DNA from: Roseateles aquatilis
GTDB lineage: Bacteria; Pseudomonadota; Gammaproteobacteria; Burkholderiales; Burkholderiaceae_C
Direction: 5' to 3'
NCBI RefSeq assembly: GCF_002205645.1
Contig: NZ_NIOF01000002.1
Location: 557,657-621,656 of the forward strand
DNA length: 64,000 nucleotides
A program made the position numbers and the translations under genes. How positions within the stretch are numbered: the stretch's first letter is position 1; every line of letters starts with the position of its first letter. Below are positions 9,069 through 17,889 of this stretch, piece by piece. Under the pieces are notes generated by a model that was not told the DNA's origin, did no database searches, and worked only from the letters and a program-made list of their open reading frames with translations.

Positions 9069-9734
9069 TCAGCCGCCGGAGCCTTGCTGGGGCTCGCGCA
9101 GGAAGATCTCGACGCGGCGATTCTTGGAGCGGTTCTCCGCGGTGTCGTTGGACACCAGCGGCTCGCGCGAGCCGCGACCACCGACCTCGACACGATCGGC
9201 GCGGACACCGCGATCGGCCAGGTAGTTGCGCACACTCTCCGCGCGGCGCAGCGACAAGGGATCGTTGATGGCGTCGGTGCCGGTGTTGTCCGTGTGGCCG
9301 ATCACGCGGACCACGGTCGGCGACGGGTTGCTGTTCAGTCCGTTCGCGAAGGCGTCGAGGACCGGCCGCAAGCGCGGTTCGAGAGTCGCGCTGTTGGTGG
9401 CGAAGGAAATGTCGCTCGGCACGTCCAGCTTGAGCTGGTTGTCGGCGGTCCGGGTCACTTCGACGCCGGTGCCTTGGGTGGCTTGCTCCATTGCCTGGCG
9501 CTTCTCCTCCATGTGGCGCGACCAGACATTGCCGGCCACCGCGCCGACGGCACCGCCGATCAGCGCGCCGGTGCCGGCTCGACCGCCCGTGGCGGAGCTG
9601 ATCACCGCGCCGGTGACGGCGCCGATGGCCGCGCCGCCCGCGGTGCCGCGCTGACGATCGTCCATGTTGGCGCAGCCCGCGAGCGCGGCGATCGCGAGAG
9701 TGGCCAGGGCCAGACGGGTGTGACGCATGTGCAT
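9069..9734 (-). CDS. OmpA-family peptidoglycan-binding lipoprotein
   Basis: The 221-residue protein has a lipobox (AIAALAGC, Cys near residue 21), a glycine-zipper segment (about residues 30-80, repeated GGAxxG units as in YiaD/Pcp-like lipoproteins) and a C-terminal OmpA domain. The last contains the peptidoglycan-contact motifs VRVIGHTDNTGTD, LSLRRAESVRNYL and NRRVEIFL. It is likely an outer-membrane lipoprotein that tethers the cell wall, with the glycine zipper inserting in the membrane. The ATG at 9734 follows AAGGAG; the frame stays open upstream but without signal-peptide logic. Relatives include E. coli YiaD. Confidence 0.9.
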   Translation of the reverse strand: MHMRHTRLALATLAIAALAGCANMDDRQRGTAGGAAIGAVTGAVISSATGGRAGTGALIGGAVGAVAGNVWSRHMEEKRQAMEQATQGTGVEVTRTADNQLKLDVPSDISFATNSATLEPRLRPVLDAFANGLNSNPSPTVVRVIGHTDNTGTDAINDPLSLRRAESVRNYLADRGVRADRVEVGGRGSREPLVSNDTAENRSKNRRVEIFLREPQQGSGG

Positions 9735-10102
9735 GTTGCTTCTCCTTGTGATCCTGATGAGACAGCCCAACGACGCGAGCGACTGTGCCGCCGCCTGTTG
9801 AGCCGGAGTATCTCCCCGCGACGGGGTTTCGCGCGGAAACGGTCGGTGCGTCGCGCGTGCGTCGCACCGACGTCGCGGAGGTGATCGCCCGGGCCGTTGG
9901 TCCTGGCCATGGATGGCAAGTCCCGCGCCCGACGCGGCCCATTGGCATCGATCAAGAAGGACCACGAAAGCGGCGGCTGAGTCAGTCTCGTCAATCATTC
10001 TTTGCTAGCGAAGTTGTGGTGATGACAAGAACTTGTTATTCGGTACGAAGGGCTTGATTCATAGCATGGGTCCATTCATTCACCCTCATTCGCGGAGCTC
10101 CC
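9735..10102. promoter_or_regulatory. Divergent control region with TTGCTAG motif
   Basis: This 368-bp stretch separates the OmpA-type gene from the EAL-HDOD gene. The half near 9980-10080 is clearly AT-richer than its surroundings. It carries TTGCTAGCG at 10002-10010, close to the palindrome TTGCTAGCAA. The same hexamer TTGCTA recurs upstream of TolC/Csp and of the Ig-repeat gene. No gene is seen in it. Confidence 0.5.
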
Positions 10103-11410
10103 ATGAGCCGCCCCTCGGACCCCGATCACCCCGCTCTCAGCGGCGTCAAGTTCCCCACATGCCCCCATGACGAGCCGCCCGGTTTCGAACGGCGGCCCGG
10201 CACCTTCTCTCCGCCGATGTCGGTGGAACATCTCACCCCCCACGTCCGATATGCCAGCCAGCCGATCATCGATCGGACGGGGCGTGTCGTCGCGACCGAG
10301 TTGCTGTTCCGCTGGAACAGCCAGGACGGGGGCATCGGCCCGGAACTGGGGTCGTACGCGACGGCGATGGTGCTCGCCAACGCGCTGCTGGACGGCGAAC
10401 TGCTGACAGCCGCGATCCCGGCGGAGCATCCTGTGGGCGACCTGCTCGTCAACATGGACAGCCGTTGTCTGATGAGTCCGATCGCCGAGGCGCTGACGCC
10501 CGATGTCGGTGTCATTGAACTGTTGGAGACCATCGCGGTCGACGCGGCGCTCGAGCGCCGCGTCCGGGACCTGCATGCGCGCGGCTACCGATTCGCGCTG
10601 GACGACCTGGTCTGCCTGGAGGACCCCCGGTGGTCGTTGGCGCCGTGGGTGCAGTTTGCGAAGATCGACGTGCTCGGTCTCGGTGCCGAGATGATCCAAG
10701 CGCTGATCGACAAGGCGCATCGACTGGGCCTGGCGGTCATCGCCGAGAAGATCGATGACGCCGCGATGCATCAGACGATCAAGCAGATGGGCGCCGACTA
10801 CTTCCAGGGCTACGGCATTGCGCGTCCGGTGACGCTCGCGGTGCCGGCCTTGCCGGGTTGCGACAGTCGCGCGGTGGGACAGCTCTACTTGCTGGCGCGC
10901 GCCGGAGTCGCCTCTGATTCCCTGGCGCTGCTGGCGGGACGCCACCCCGCGCTGGTGGCTCGCCTGCTTCGCCTGCAGGCGATCCATGCGCCGCAATGCG
11001 CGGCGACGACAGAGTCACTGGCCGACGTGCTGACCTCGCTGCCGCGTGCGGTGATGGTGGCCTGGCTGGCAATTCTGAACATCGCCGCGGTGCATGGCCG
11101 CGACCGGGCATTGGCGATGCTGTTGCGCGGCGAACTGGCAGACAGCCGCCTGCGTTTGCGCCGGGAAGGGGTGGTGCGCAATGCCCTCGACCTGGAGAAG
11201 GCGTCCTTTGTGATCTGCAAACATCTGCTGCGGATGCGACTCCAGCCTCGCCCCGAGAGCCCCTTCAAGTCCTTGCACAGCGCGCCGGAGCGCAGGGGAG
11301 GAAATCCCGACACGGAAAAGGAAGCGCCTGATTCAACCGGCCACCGGCGCGTCGCGCGACGTCTGGCCCCCGACTCCGAAGCCGCCGCGAGGCGGCTTTT
11401 CTCATGGTGA
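10103..11410 (+). CDS. EAL-HDOD signalling protein (YuxH/CdgJ type)
   Basis: The 435-residue protein has an EAL-like domain (about residues 45-255) followed by an HDOD domain that begins after VPALPGCDS (about 260-400). The signature glutamate survives in TELLFRW, the metal-site Asn in LLVNMDSRC, DD in FALDDLVC, Lys in FAKIDVL and QGY in YFQGYGIARP. It is therefore closer to an active phosphodiesterase than its paralogue at 21436, though EAL-HDOD proteins usually act as regulators without c-di-GMP hydrolysis. Homology to the paralogue stops near residue 390. The last 45 residues are charged, low-complexity and overlap a terminator hairpin, which hints at a lost stop codon or frameshift. The neighbouring type I secretion genes suggest a role in adhesion control. 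Confidence 0.85.
   Translation: MSRPSDPDHPALSGVKFPTCPHDEPPGFERRPGTFSPPMSVEHLTPHVRYASQPIIDRTGRVVATELLFRWNSQDGGIGPELGSYATAMVLANALLDGELLTAAIPAEHPVGDLLVNMDSRCLMSPIAEALTPDVGVIELLETIAVDAALERRVRDLHARGYRFALDDLVCLEDPRWSLAPWVQFAKIDVLGLGAEMIQALIDKAHRLGLAVIAEKIDDAAMHQTIKQMGADYFQGYGIARPVTLAVPALPGCDSRAVGQLYLLARAGVASDSLALLAGRHPALVARLLRLQAIHAPQCAATTESLADVLTSLPRAVMVAWLAILNIAAVHGRDRALAMLLRGELADSRLRLRREGVVRNALDLEKASFVICKHLLRMRLQPRPESPFKSLHSAPERRGGNPDTEKEAPDSTGHRRVARRLAPDSEAAARRLFSW
11379..11400 (+). terminator. Terminator hairpin inside the 3' end of the EAL-HDOD frame
   Basis: AAGCCGCC (11379-11386) pairs with GGCGGCTT (11391-11398) across a GCGA loop and is followed by TTCTC. The hairpin lies entirely upstream of the stop codon, so termination here would remove the stop. 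Confidence 0.7.
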
Positions 11411-11512
11411 TCCGGCGCCAGCGCAGATCCGATGCATGCAGGCTCGCCGAATCGCCCAGTGAATGCACTGGCCAAGTGCTATCCACGCCCGCATCCGTGG
11501 CAGGCGCGGACG

Positions 11513-11550
11513 AAAAACGCCGTGACGACCCTTACGGCCGTCACGGCGTT
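11513..11550 (-). terminator. Terminator of the LuxR-type regulator
   Basis: AACGCCGTGAC (11516-11526) pairs with GTCACGGCGTT (11540-11550). Read on the minus strand it ends in a run of five T, giving a good intrinsic terminator 38 bp after the regulator's stop. Confidence 0.75.
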
Positions 11551-11588
11551 GGCTCCGGCGTCGATAGCGACGCCACGCGAGGATCAGG

Positions 11589-12254
11589 CTACTCGTCGAT
11601 CAAGCCATGCATGCGCGCCACGCTGGTGGCCATCGCGCGCGAATTGACATTCAGCTTGCGATAGATCGACCGCAGGTGCTGATTGACGGTGAAGCGCGAG
11701 ATCGAGAGACGGTTGCCGATATCGACGATGGGCAGGCCCTCGATCAACAGATTCAGCACGCTCCATTCGCGCTGGCCGAGACCCAGCTCCTTGAGTTTCT
11801 GGCCCTTGTCGACCTTGGGCTTGACACCCGTTTCCAGGCTGTCGAGCTTGTCCAGCACCAGTCGAGAAACAGCCGGGCTCAGCGGCGCGTGGCCATTGTG
11901 CGTGGCGATGATCTTGTCGATCAGGCTGGGTTGGATCTCTTCCTTCAGCAGGTAGCCGGAGGCGCCGGAACGCAGGCTGCGCATCACGTGCTTGGCGTCG
12001 CCGAAGGTGCTGATCACGATGCTGTGCGCGTCGGGGCACTTTTCGCTGATCAGCTTGAGCAGGTCGATACCGTCCACGTCGGGCAGACCCAGGTCGACCA
12101 GGTAGATGTCCGCGCGATTGGCCAGGATGGCCGAGACGGACTCTCCCCGGTTGCGGCCGATGCCGACGATCTGACAAGCGCTGCTGGCCGACACGACGTC
12201 AATCAAGCGTTGCAGCACGGTCGCGTCGTCTTCGATGATGGTGACAGTGATCAT
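11589..12254 (-). CDS. NarL/LuxR-family response regulator
   Basis: The 221-residue regulator has a receiver domain (phospho-acceptor Asp54 in IYLVDLGLPDVDG, conserved Lys in GYLLKEE) and a C-terminal LuxR-type helix-turn-helix (about 155-215) with IVDIGNRLSISRFTVNQHLRS as the recognition unit. It begins at an ATG behind AGGGGAA. It lies 198 bp downstream of the HlyD gene on the same strand and is followed by its own terminator. The obvious cognate kinase candidate is the 7TM-DISM sensor at 22.6 kb, which has a NarX-type catalytic core; both flank the secretion/adhesin genes. I infer that it controls this locus, possibly through the TTGCTA motifs found in three of its control regions. Confidence 0.9.
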   Translation of the reverse strand: MITVTIIEDDATVLQRLIDVVSASSACQIVGIGRNRGESVSAILANRADIYLVDLGLPDVDGIDLLKLISEKCPDAHSIVISTFGDAKHVMRSLRSGASGYLLKEEIQPSLIDKIIATHNGHAPLSPAVSRLVLDKLDSLETGVKPKVDKGQKLKELGLGQREWSVLNLLIEGLPIVDIGNRLSISRFTVNQHLRSIYRKLNVNSRAMATSVARMHGLIDE

Positions 12255-12452
12255 GGGTTCCCCTGGTTGTGCAAGTTGTTGTCGTTGAAGAGCAGAGAAG
12301 GCAAGTGATGAGCGGTAACTGGCATCGGCGGGTGTCGATGGATCGGTTCGATGGCGTGAAGCGGAGAAGTCATCGCCAAGAGGTGATTTGATGGATCGTG
12401 GATAACGTGAAGTGAGTGGGGATCGCGCAAGGAGCGTGCGGCCGGGGCGGGC

Positions 12453-13607
12453 CTACCGCTCGCCGAGCGATTCGGACATCGTTTTTCTGACCGGCTTGAG
12501 CAGGTAGTCCAGCACGGTGTGGCGGCCCGTGATGATCTCGGCGGTGGCGGTCATGCCGGGCTGGATCACGATGCGGTCGGCCTTCTCGCCCTTGAATCGC
12601 TTGCCGTCGATGCGGATGTGGGTGCGGTAGTACGGCTGCTCCGCACCTTGCGGCGTGCGCTCCGTCAACGCGTCCGGGCTCACGTACAGGACGGAACCGT
12701 CGAGCGCGCCGTAGATGCTGTAGTCGAATGCATCCAGCTTGACCATCGCCGGCATGCCCGGACGCACGAAGCCGATGTCAGCGGCGCGCAGGCGCGCCTC
12801 GATGATCAGGTCCTCGCCGGTGGGGAGCAACTGCATGATCTCGTCGCCAGGCCGCAGCACCGCGCCGATCGTCGTCAGCGTGATCAGGTTGACGACACCG
12901 TCCACCGGCGCCCGCAGCTGCGTGTGTTCGAGATTGCCGCGACGGTCGTTCAGCATCTGGTGGATGCTGGCCAGGTCCTCTTCGGTCTTGGCCAGTTCGG
13001 CCTGCGAGTCCTGGAGGAACTTGTTGCGTCGCGTGGTGACCTGGCCCGCCGCCTCGTTGGCGGCGCGCTGCAGGCGCAGGAACTCCGCGGCGCTGATGTC
13101 GCCGGCCTTCTGGAGCGGCTCGTTGAGTTCGACCTCGCGCCGCGCCAGCTCGGCGGACTTGGCCAGCACGGCCAGGTCTTCCTGGAGCGCCGTCTGTCGA
13201 CGCTCGTAGAGCTTGTGCTGGATCGTGTCGAAGGGGCCCGAGCCTGGGCGGTAGGGCGTGCCCAGCGTCTCGGCCCGCAACCGGGCCAGCGATGCATTCA
13301 GCGCCGCCGATTTCTCGGATGAATCAGCCAGTGCCGAACGGGCCTTCGTGTCGTCCAGTTGGACCAGCAGGTCCCCTTTTCGAACGGCTTCTCCTTCGTG
13401 CACGAAGATTTTTTCCACCACACCTCCATCGGGCGCCTGGATCACTTGCGTGCGTGAGGATGCCATGACCTTGCCGCTGGCGCGAGTGACCTGTTCGATT
13501 TCGGCCTCGGACGCCCACAGCAGGCCGGCGCCGAGCGCCGCGACCATGGCGATGACGGTCCAGCGGACGCGCCGTTGGCTCTCGTGCGGAGTGTGTGTCG
13601 TTTTCAT
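12453..13607 (-). CDS. Type I secretion membrane-fusion protein (HlyD family)
   Basis: The 384-residue protein has a short cytoplasmic N-terminus, one transmembrane helix (about residues 15-35), a biotinyl-lipoyl-like half motif (IQAPDGGVVEKIFVHEGEAV) and long coiled-coil arms (about 95-230). Then come the second lipoyl half (LRAPVDGVVNLIT) and a C-terminal beta-barrel domain with IVIQPGMTATAEI. This is the periplasmic adaptor that links an ABC exporter to TolC. The ATG at 13607 has AGGTGA at good spacing. It is the last gene of a TolC-ABC-HlyD operon, 42 bp after the ABC gene. Together with its two neighbours it makes a complete type I secretion system. Confidence 0.93.
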   Translation of the reverse strand: MKTTHTPHESQRRVRWTVIAMVAALGAGLLWASEAEIEQVTRASGKVMASSRTQVIQAPDGGVVEKIFVHEGEAVRKGDLLVQLDDTKARSALADSSEKSAALNASLARLRAETLGTPYRPGSGPFDTIQHKLYERRQTALQEDLAVLAKSAELARREVELNEPLQKAGDISAAEFLRLQRAANEAAGQVTTRRNKFLQDSQAELAKTEEDLASIHQMLNDRRGNLEHTQLRAPVDGVVNLITLTTIGAVLRPGDEIMQLLPTGEDLIIEARLRAADIGFVRPGMPAMVKLDAFDYSIYGALDGSVLYVSPDALTERTPQGAEQPYYRTHIRIDGKRFKGEKADRIVIQPGMTATAEIITGRHTVLDYLLKPVRKTMSESLGER

Positions 13608-13649
13608 GTGATTCACCTGATGTCGAAAGTCATTGCGACCGCGCCTGCC

Positions 13650-15830
13650 CTATGCCGCGTTGACCGATGAAGGTGACGGCGGGGTCACCGGCGTCATGTG
13701 GCTGACCGCGGGCGGGTGGGCGGCGGGTCTTTGCTGCAGCCGGGCGAGAACTTCGTCGCGCGGACCGTCGGCGAGAACGCCCTGCGGCGACAGAACGATC
13801 ACTCGTTCCACGAGCGCCAGCAGCGACAGGCGATGCGTGACCAGCAGCAGGGAGGCCTCCGGCTTGAGCAGGTGCTTCATCAGCCGGACCGTGGCCTGCT
13901 CAAGACCATCGTCCATACCGGACGTCGGCTCGTCGAGCAGCCAGACGGGCCGATCGGCCAACACCAGCCGCGTCAGGGCGACCAGTTGCCGCTGCCCGCC
14001 GGAGAGGCCGCGGCCGCCCTCGGACAGCTTGCGATCGAGACCCAGCGGGTGCTGGCTGACCATGTGCCACAGGCCCGTCTTCTGGCAGGCCGCGACGAGT
14101 TGCTCGTCGCTGAGGTCCGGCAGTCCGAAGAGCAGGTTCTCGCGCAGCGTGCCGGAGAAGAGCCACGGATGCTGTGGGCAGTACGCCATCTGCATCGCCC
14201 GCCAACCGGCATGAATCTGCTGCTGGTCGACGTTGTCCAGGAACACCGTGCCCCGCGTTGGCTTGGCCAGACCACAGGCGAGCGACAGCAGCGTGGTCTT
14301 GCCCGCGCCGATGGTGCCGAGGATCGCCACCTTCTCACCCGCTCGGAAATGCAGGCGGCCGATGCGCAGGGGCTCCTTTTGGCCGGGATAGGCGAACTCG
14401 ACATCCTCGAAGCGGATGTCGCCACGGATGGCCTCGGGCACGACGGGGCGGGTGATGGCCTCGTTGTCGACCTCCAGCTTGAAGATCGCGTCCAGCGCTT
14501 TCATGGACGCCCGGGCGCTCCCCAGTTGCACCAGCAGCGACGGGATCGAGGCCAGCGGCGACAGGACGCGGCCGGAGAGGATCGAGCAGGCCACGATGGC
14601 GCCCTGGGTCAGCTGGCCCTGGATCGCCAGTGCCGCGCCGACGCAGATCAGCGAGATGTAGCTGGCCTGCTGGAGGGCCGCGGCCAGGTAGGCGGTGGTG
14701 TCGGTCTCGTGCTTCAGGGCCAGGCTCTGGGTCGCGTTGACCTCGGACAGCGAGGCCCAGCGCGCCTGGAAGCGCCAGCCGGCCCCCATGCCCTTGATGG
14801 CTTCGGTCCCTTCGATGCTCTCGACCAGCAGCCCCGTCTTGGCGTTCGCGCCGGACTGATTGCTGGCGGTGAGACGCGCAATGCGCCGAGCGCGCAGCAA
14901 GCCGGTCAGCAGCGTGACGCCGAACAGGATCAGCGCCGGGAGCGCCATCCAGAAGCCGCCCACCATCCCGATCACCAGCGCGAAGATGAGCGCCATCGGC
15001 ATGTCGAACAGCAGGAACAGCGTGCTGGCGGACAGGATGCCGCGAATCGATTCGAAGCTTTGCACTTGCGATGCCAAGGTGCCCACCGAGCCTGGACGCT
15101 GATCCAGCCGCACGGCGTTCAGCCGCGCCATGAGCGCCTTGGAGATGTTGGTGTCGAGCAGCTTGAGGCGAGGCTCCAGCAACGACGCCCGAGCCAGCTT
15201 CAGCATGAACTCGACCAGTACCGCGATCGCGACGCCGATCGTGAGGACCCACAGCGTCTGGTAGCCCTGGCTTGGAATGACACGGTCGTAGACCTGCATC
15301 GAGAAGAACGAGATCGCGATGCCGACACAGGACAACACCAGCGACAGGCCGGCAGCCTCGATGAAGATGGGCCATTGGCGGCGGATCTGGCCGAGCATCA
15401 TGCCGTGCGCGCTGCGGACCGCTGCCCGGTCGGACTCGCTGTTCGCGATGGCGTGCAGGCAAGGCACGTTGTCGAGGACCAGATCGCGGCGGACCAGATC
15501 AGGCCCGGTGCATGACCACAGGCCTTGCGCGGTCAGCGCGGTGACCACCTGCCAACCATGCTCGGGGTGACGGCAGAGCAGCGGCAATGCGGCGACCTGA
15601 GGACCGTCGAGTGGCGCGAATCGCGTGTGTTCGTCGACGGCGTGAGCCAGTCGGCGGGCGTCGGCCAGCTCGTCGCCACCAGGCGGTTGGGCGGCGAGGC
15701 GTTGACGGATCAGTTCGATCGGCACGGGATGGCCCTTCAGGCGCATCCAATGGGTCATGGCGACGGCCAACGCGTCGGAGCTCGCGGGCTTGACGTCCGA
15801 GGAACGTCGCTGGAAGGGGTGCCATTTCAT
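13650..15830 (-). CDS. Type I secretion ABC transporter, LapB-like
   Basis: The 726-residue protein has an N-terminal C39-peptidase-like domain (about 1-140) in which I see no catalytic Cys/His arrangement, so it is likely a substrate-docking domain as in LapB and HlyB. A six-helix transmembrane region (about 150-430) and an ABC ATPase follow. Walker A is GTIGAGKTTLL (about 504-514), the signature is LSGGQRQ, Walker B is PVWLLDEPTSG and the switch His is in LLVTHRLS. It powers export of a large adhesin or toxin directly to the outside. Its ATG overlaps the TolC stop codon (ATGA), indicating translational coupling. The most obvious substrate is the Ig-repeat protein at 18315, though that protein lacks RTX repeats. 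Confidence 0.93.
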   Translation of the reverse strand: MKWHPFQRRSSDVKPASSDALAVAMTHWMRLKGHPVPIELIRQRLAAQPPGGDELADARRLAHAVDEHTRFAPLDGPQVAALPLLCRHPEHGWQVVTALTAQGLWSCTGPDLVRRDLVLDNVPCLHAIANSESDRAAVRSAHGMMLGQIRRQWPIFIEAAGLSLVLSCVGIAISFFSMQVYDRVIPSQGYQTLWVLTIGVAIAVLVEFMLKLARASLLEPRLKLLDTNISKALMARLNAVRLDQRPGSVGTLASQVQSFESIRGILSASTLFLLFDMPMALIFALVIGMVGGFWMALPALILFGVTLLTGLLRARRIARLTASNQSGANAKTGLLVESIEGTEAIKGMGAGWRFQARWASLSEVNATQSLALKHETDTTAYLAAALQQASYISLICVGAALAIQGQLTQGAIVACSILSGRVLSPLASIPSLLVQLGSARASMKALDAIFKLEVDNEAITRPVVPEAIRGDIRFEDVEFAYPGQKEPLRIGRLHFRAGEKVAILGTIGAGKTTLLSLACGLAKPTRGTVFLDNVDQQQIHAGWRAMQMAYCPQHPWLFSGTLRENLLFGLPDLSDEQLVAACQKTGLWHMVSQHPLGLDRKLSEGGRGLSGGQRQLVALTRLVLADRPVWLLDEPTSGMDDGLEQATVRLMKHLLKPEASLLLVTHRLSLLALVERVIVLSPQGVLADGPRDEVLARLQQRPAAHPPAVSHMTPVTPPSPSSVNAA

Positions 15831-17272
15831 GGGGTGTTCCTCGAGTCGAGAGGCTGGGAGTCGGTGGTCGGGGCCGTTGAAACGTCGGGGCGGGGCTGCT
15901 GCTCGGCGGTGTCGCCGAGCAGCAGATTCACGCGGTACAGGCCCGCCCGCTCGTCGATGGCGGCGTCGCTCAGGGCCTGGCGCGTGGCATGGGTTTCACG
16001 GACCATGTTCAGCAGGTCCAGCCACGCGCGTTTGCCGGCGTCGAACTGGCGCCGATACGAAGCCAGTACCTCGTCGCTGGTCATGGCGGTCACTTCGGCG
16101 TTACGCAGCGCAGACACCGCGGCGGCATAGCGCGTGTACTCGAGCTGGTAGTTGGTGAGCAGATCCTGTTCGGTGGCGGCGACGGCCGCCTCGGCGGCCA
16201 CGATGCGTGATCGCGCCGCGTTCACGCCAGCGAGCGCGCCCAGGCCGCCGTTCAGACCGGCCTGGATCACCAAGCCGATGCGCTGGTCGCTGTAGGCGCC
16301 GCTCTGGTGGTCCAGCCGCAGGCTGACCGTGGGCAGAAGCGAAGCCTTGGCCCTGGCGAGCTCCTCCCGGGCCAGGTCGATGTTGGCGCGAGCCATGGTC
16401 ATCTCCGGCGAGGTCTGAATGCGGTCCAGCACCTGATTCAGCGCTGGTGGCGGCGGCAGGGCACCATCGAGCGCGGCGCGCAGCGTCTCGTCGACAGGAC
16501 GGCGAGCGAGCCGTTGAAGTTGATCACGATGGAGCATCTCCTCGAGTCGCGCCTGTGCCAGTTCGGCCTGTACCGCGCTCAGGCGCGAGGCAGCGAGCGC
16601 GGCATCCGCGTTGGTCGCGACACCCGCCTGATTGCGACGGCGGATCATTTCCAGGAGCTGCTGATGGCCGTCGCGCAGTTCCTCGAGGCGACCGATGCGA
16701 CCGCGAGCCTTGGTCCAGTCGGCCCAGGTCGACACGACCTTGAGCTTGAACTGCAGTTGCGCGGACAGCAGATCCTGCTGGCTGCTCCTCAACGACGTGC
16801 GAGCCGAGCGCAGATTCGCGGTCAACATGCCGCCGGTGAACAGTGGCTGCTGGATGCGGAGGACATTGACGTAGCGGCTGGTGCCGGCGGCCAGCTCGCG
16901 CGAGAAGCTCGGGGTGGGGCCGAATTGCCATTTCGCGGCGGTAACACCGCTCTCGGCCGCGGCGATCGCGGCGCGGGCGCGCTCGATGGATGGATCCTCG
17001 GCCAATGCCGTGGACAGGAACTCGTCCATCGCGGCGCCCCAGGCCCTCGCCACTTCATGTTCGGTTGGTGCGCCGAGTGCTGGAGCGGGCTGGGGCGGCG
17101 CGACCGGCGTGGCCGGGGCGGAAGCCACGGCAGGATCGGTTTCAGTTCCCCCGCCGACCTGCGCCCATATGGGCAGACAAACCAACATCAGCGCAGCCGC
17201 CGGAAATCGACATATTGCTGCCACGCCGATATCCCGGCGGGCATGCGAATTGAGTACTTGGGAGTGAGACAC
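15827..17272 (-). CDS. TolC-family outer-membrane channel of the type I system
   Basis: The 481-residue protein has a signal peptide ending near IWAQ (about residue 38), a Pro/Ala-rich linker and two OEP repeat halves with long heptad helices. Motifs such as IQQPLFTGGMLTANLRSARTS in the first half and LRLDHQSGAYSDQ later are typical of TolC channels. It starts at GTG with no strong Shine-Dalgarno. It is the first gene of the operon with the ABC exporter and HlyD adaptor, and its promoter faces the AT-rich region that also drives the copper-storage-like gene. It forms the outer-membrane exit duct of the secretion system. Confidence 0.92.
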   Translation of the reverse strand: MSHSQVLNSHARRDIGVAAICRFPAAALMLVCLPIWAQVGGGTETDPAVASAPATPVAPPQPAPALGAPTEHEVARAWGAAMDEFLSTALAEDPSIERARAAIAAAESGVTAAKWQFGPTPSFSRELAAGTSRYVNVLRIQQPLFTGGMLTANLRSARTSLRSSQQDLLSAQLQFKLKVVSTWADWTKARGRIGRLEELRDGHQQLLEMIRRRNQAGVATNADAALAASRLSAVQAELAQARLEEMLHRDQLQRLARRPVDETLRAALDGALPPPPALNQVLDRIQTSPEMTMARANIDLAREELARAKASLLPTVSLRLDHQSGAYSDQRIGLVIQAGLNGGLGALAGVNAARSRIVAAEAAVAATEQDLLTNYQLEYTRYAAAVSALRNAEVTAMTSDEVLASYRRQFDAGKRAWLDLLNMVRETHATRQALSDAAIDERAGLYRVNLLLGDTAEQQPRPDVSTAPTTDSQPLDSRNTP

Positions 17273-17529
17273 GAGAAACTCGCTTCGGTTGTTGCACCTT
17301 GGCGCTCAGTTTCGTTTCCCGGGTCATTGGCTCACAATGACATGTTCTTGCTAGTTATTCAACGTCGGTTAAATCTAATGACTGACTTGTGTCATTCGAC
17401 TAGCAAATTATTGCTAACACTTGCTTTCCGAAAGGGGGGTGGCAAGGGCAGGCGCTGGCGAGCGGACCCTGCGCGGCATGGCAGTTGCCGAACAAGGAGT
17501 CCCAACCCGAACCCCTGTCAGGAGACGCC
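17273..17529. promoter_or_regulatory. Divergent AT-rich control region with TTGCTA palindromes
   Basis: The region between TolC (minus) and the Csp-like gene (plus) is markedly AT-rich from about 17330 to 17425. It holds TTGCTAG at 17348-17354, its inverse CTAGCAA at 17400-17406, and the palindrome TAGCAA-ATTA-TTGCTA at 17401-17416. These are good operator candidates for a dimeric regulator serving both genes. Confidence 0.6.
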
Positions 17530-17889
17530 ATGACGACCCCTTCCGAAGACCTCGAACCTTGCATGAAGGCTTGTGCTGAAGCGATGCTGGCGGCTCGCCA
17601 ATGCGCCAACGCCTGCATCCGCTCCGGTGACCGTAGCCTGGAAGCGTGCGCGCTGATCGACCTGGACTGCGTCGCCATCTGTGAGGCGACGATCAGCGCG
17701 CTCTCTCGAGAGTCATCTCACCACGGCGATTTCTGCGCCCTGTGCGCCCATGTGTGCCGCGCCTGCGCTCAGGAGTGCGGCCAGCATCAGCACGCGCATT
17801 GCAAGCGTTGCGCCGAAGCGTGTAAGGCTTGCGCGGCGGCCTGCGATGTCCATGCCGGCGAACGGCACGCGCTCGACACGCACGCCTGA
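17530..17889 (+). CDS. Cys-rich four-helix copper-storage-like protein (Csp3/DUF326)
   Basis: The 119-residue protein has 17 cysteines placed mostly as CxxxC along helices (for example CMKACAEAM, CANACIRSG, CALCAHVCRACAQEC, CKRCAEACKACAAAC). This is the pattern of the Csp family, whose four-helix bundle binds many Cu(I) ions through thiolates in its core. There is no signal peptide, which fits the cytosolic Csp3 type. The ATG at 17530 is preceded by AGGAG. Its promoter region is shared with TolC of the type I system. A link between copper and adhesion is not established; the shared region only suggests coordinated expression. Confidence 0.87.
   Translation: MTTPSEDLEPCMKACAEAMLAARQCANACIRSGDRSLEACALIDLDCVAICEATISALSRESSHHGDFCALCAHVCRACAQECGQHQHAHCKRCAEACKACAAACDVHAGERHALDTHA

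Noticed and set aside
13650..15830. ABC transporter as a C39-peptidase bacteriocin exporter
   Set aside because: I see no catalytic cysteine in the N-terminal domain and no small leader-peptide genes nearby; the adaptor and TolC gene fit a LapB-type system.
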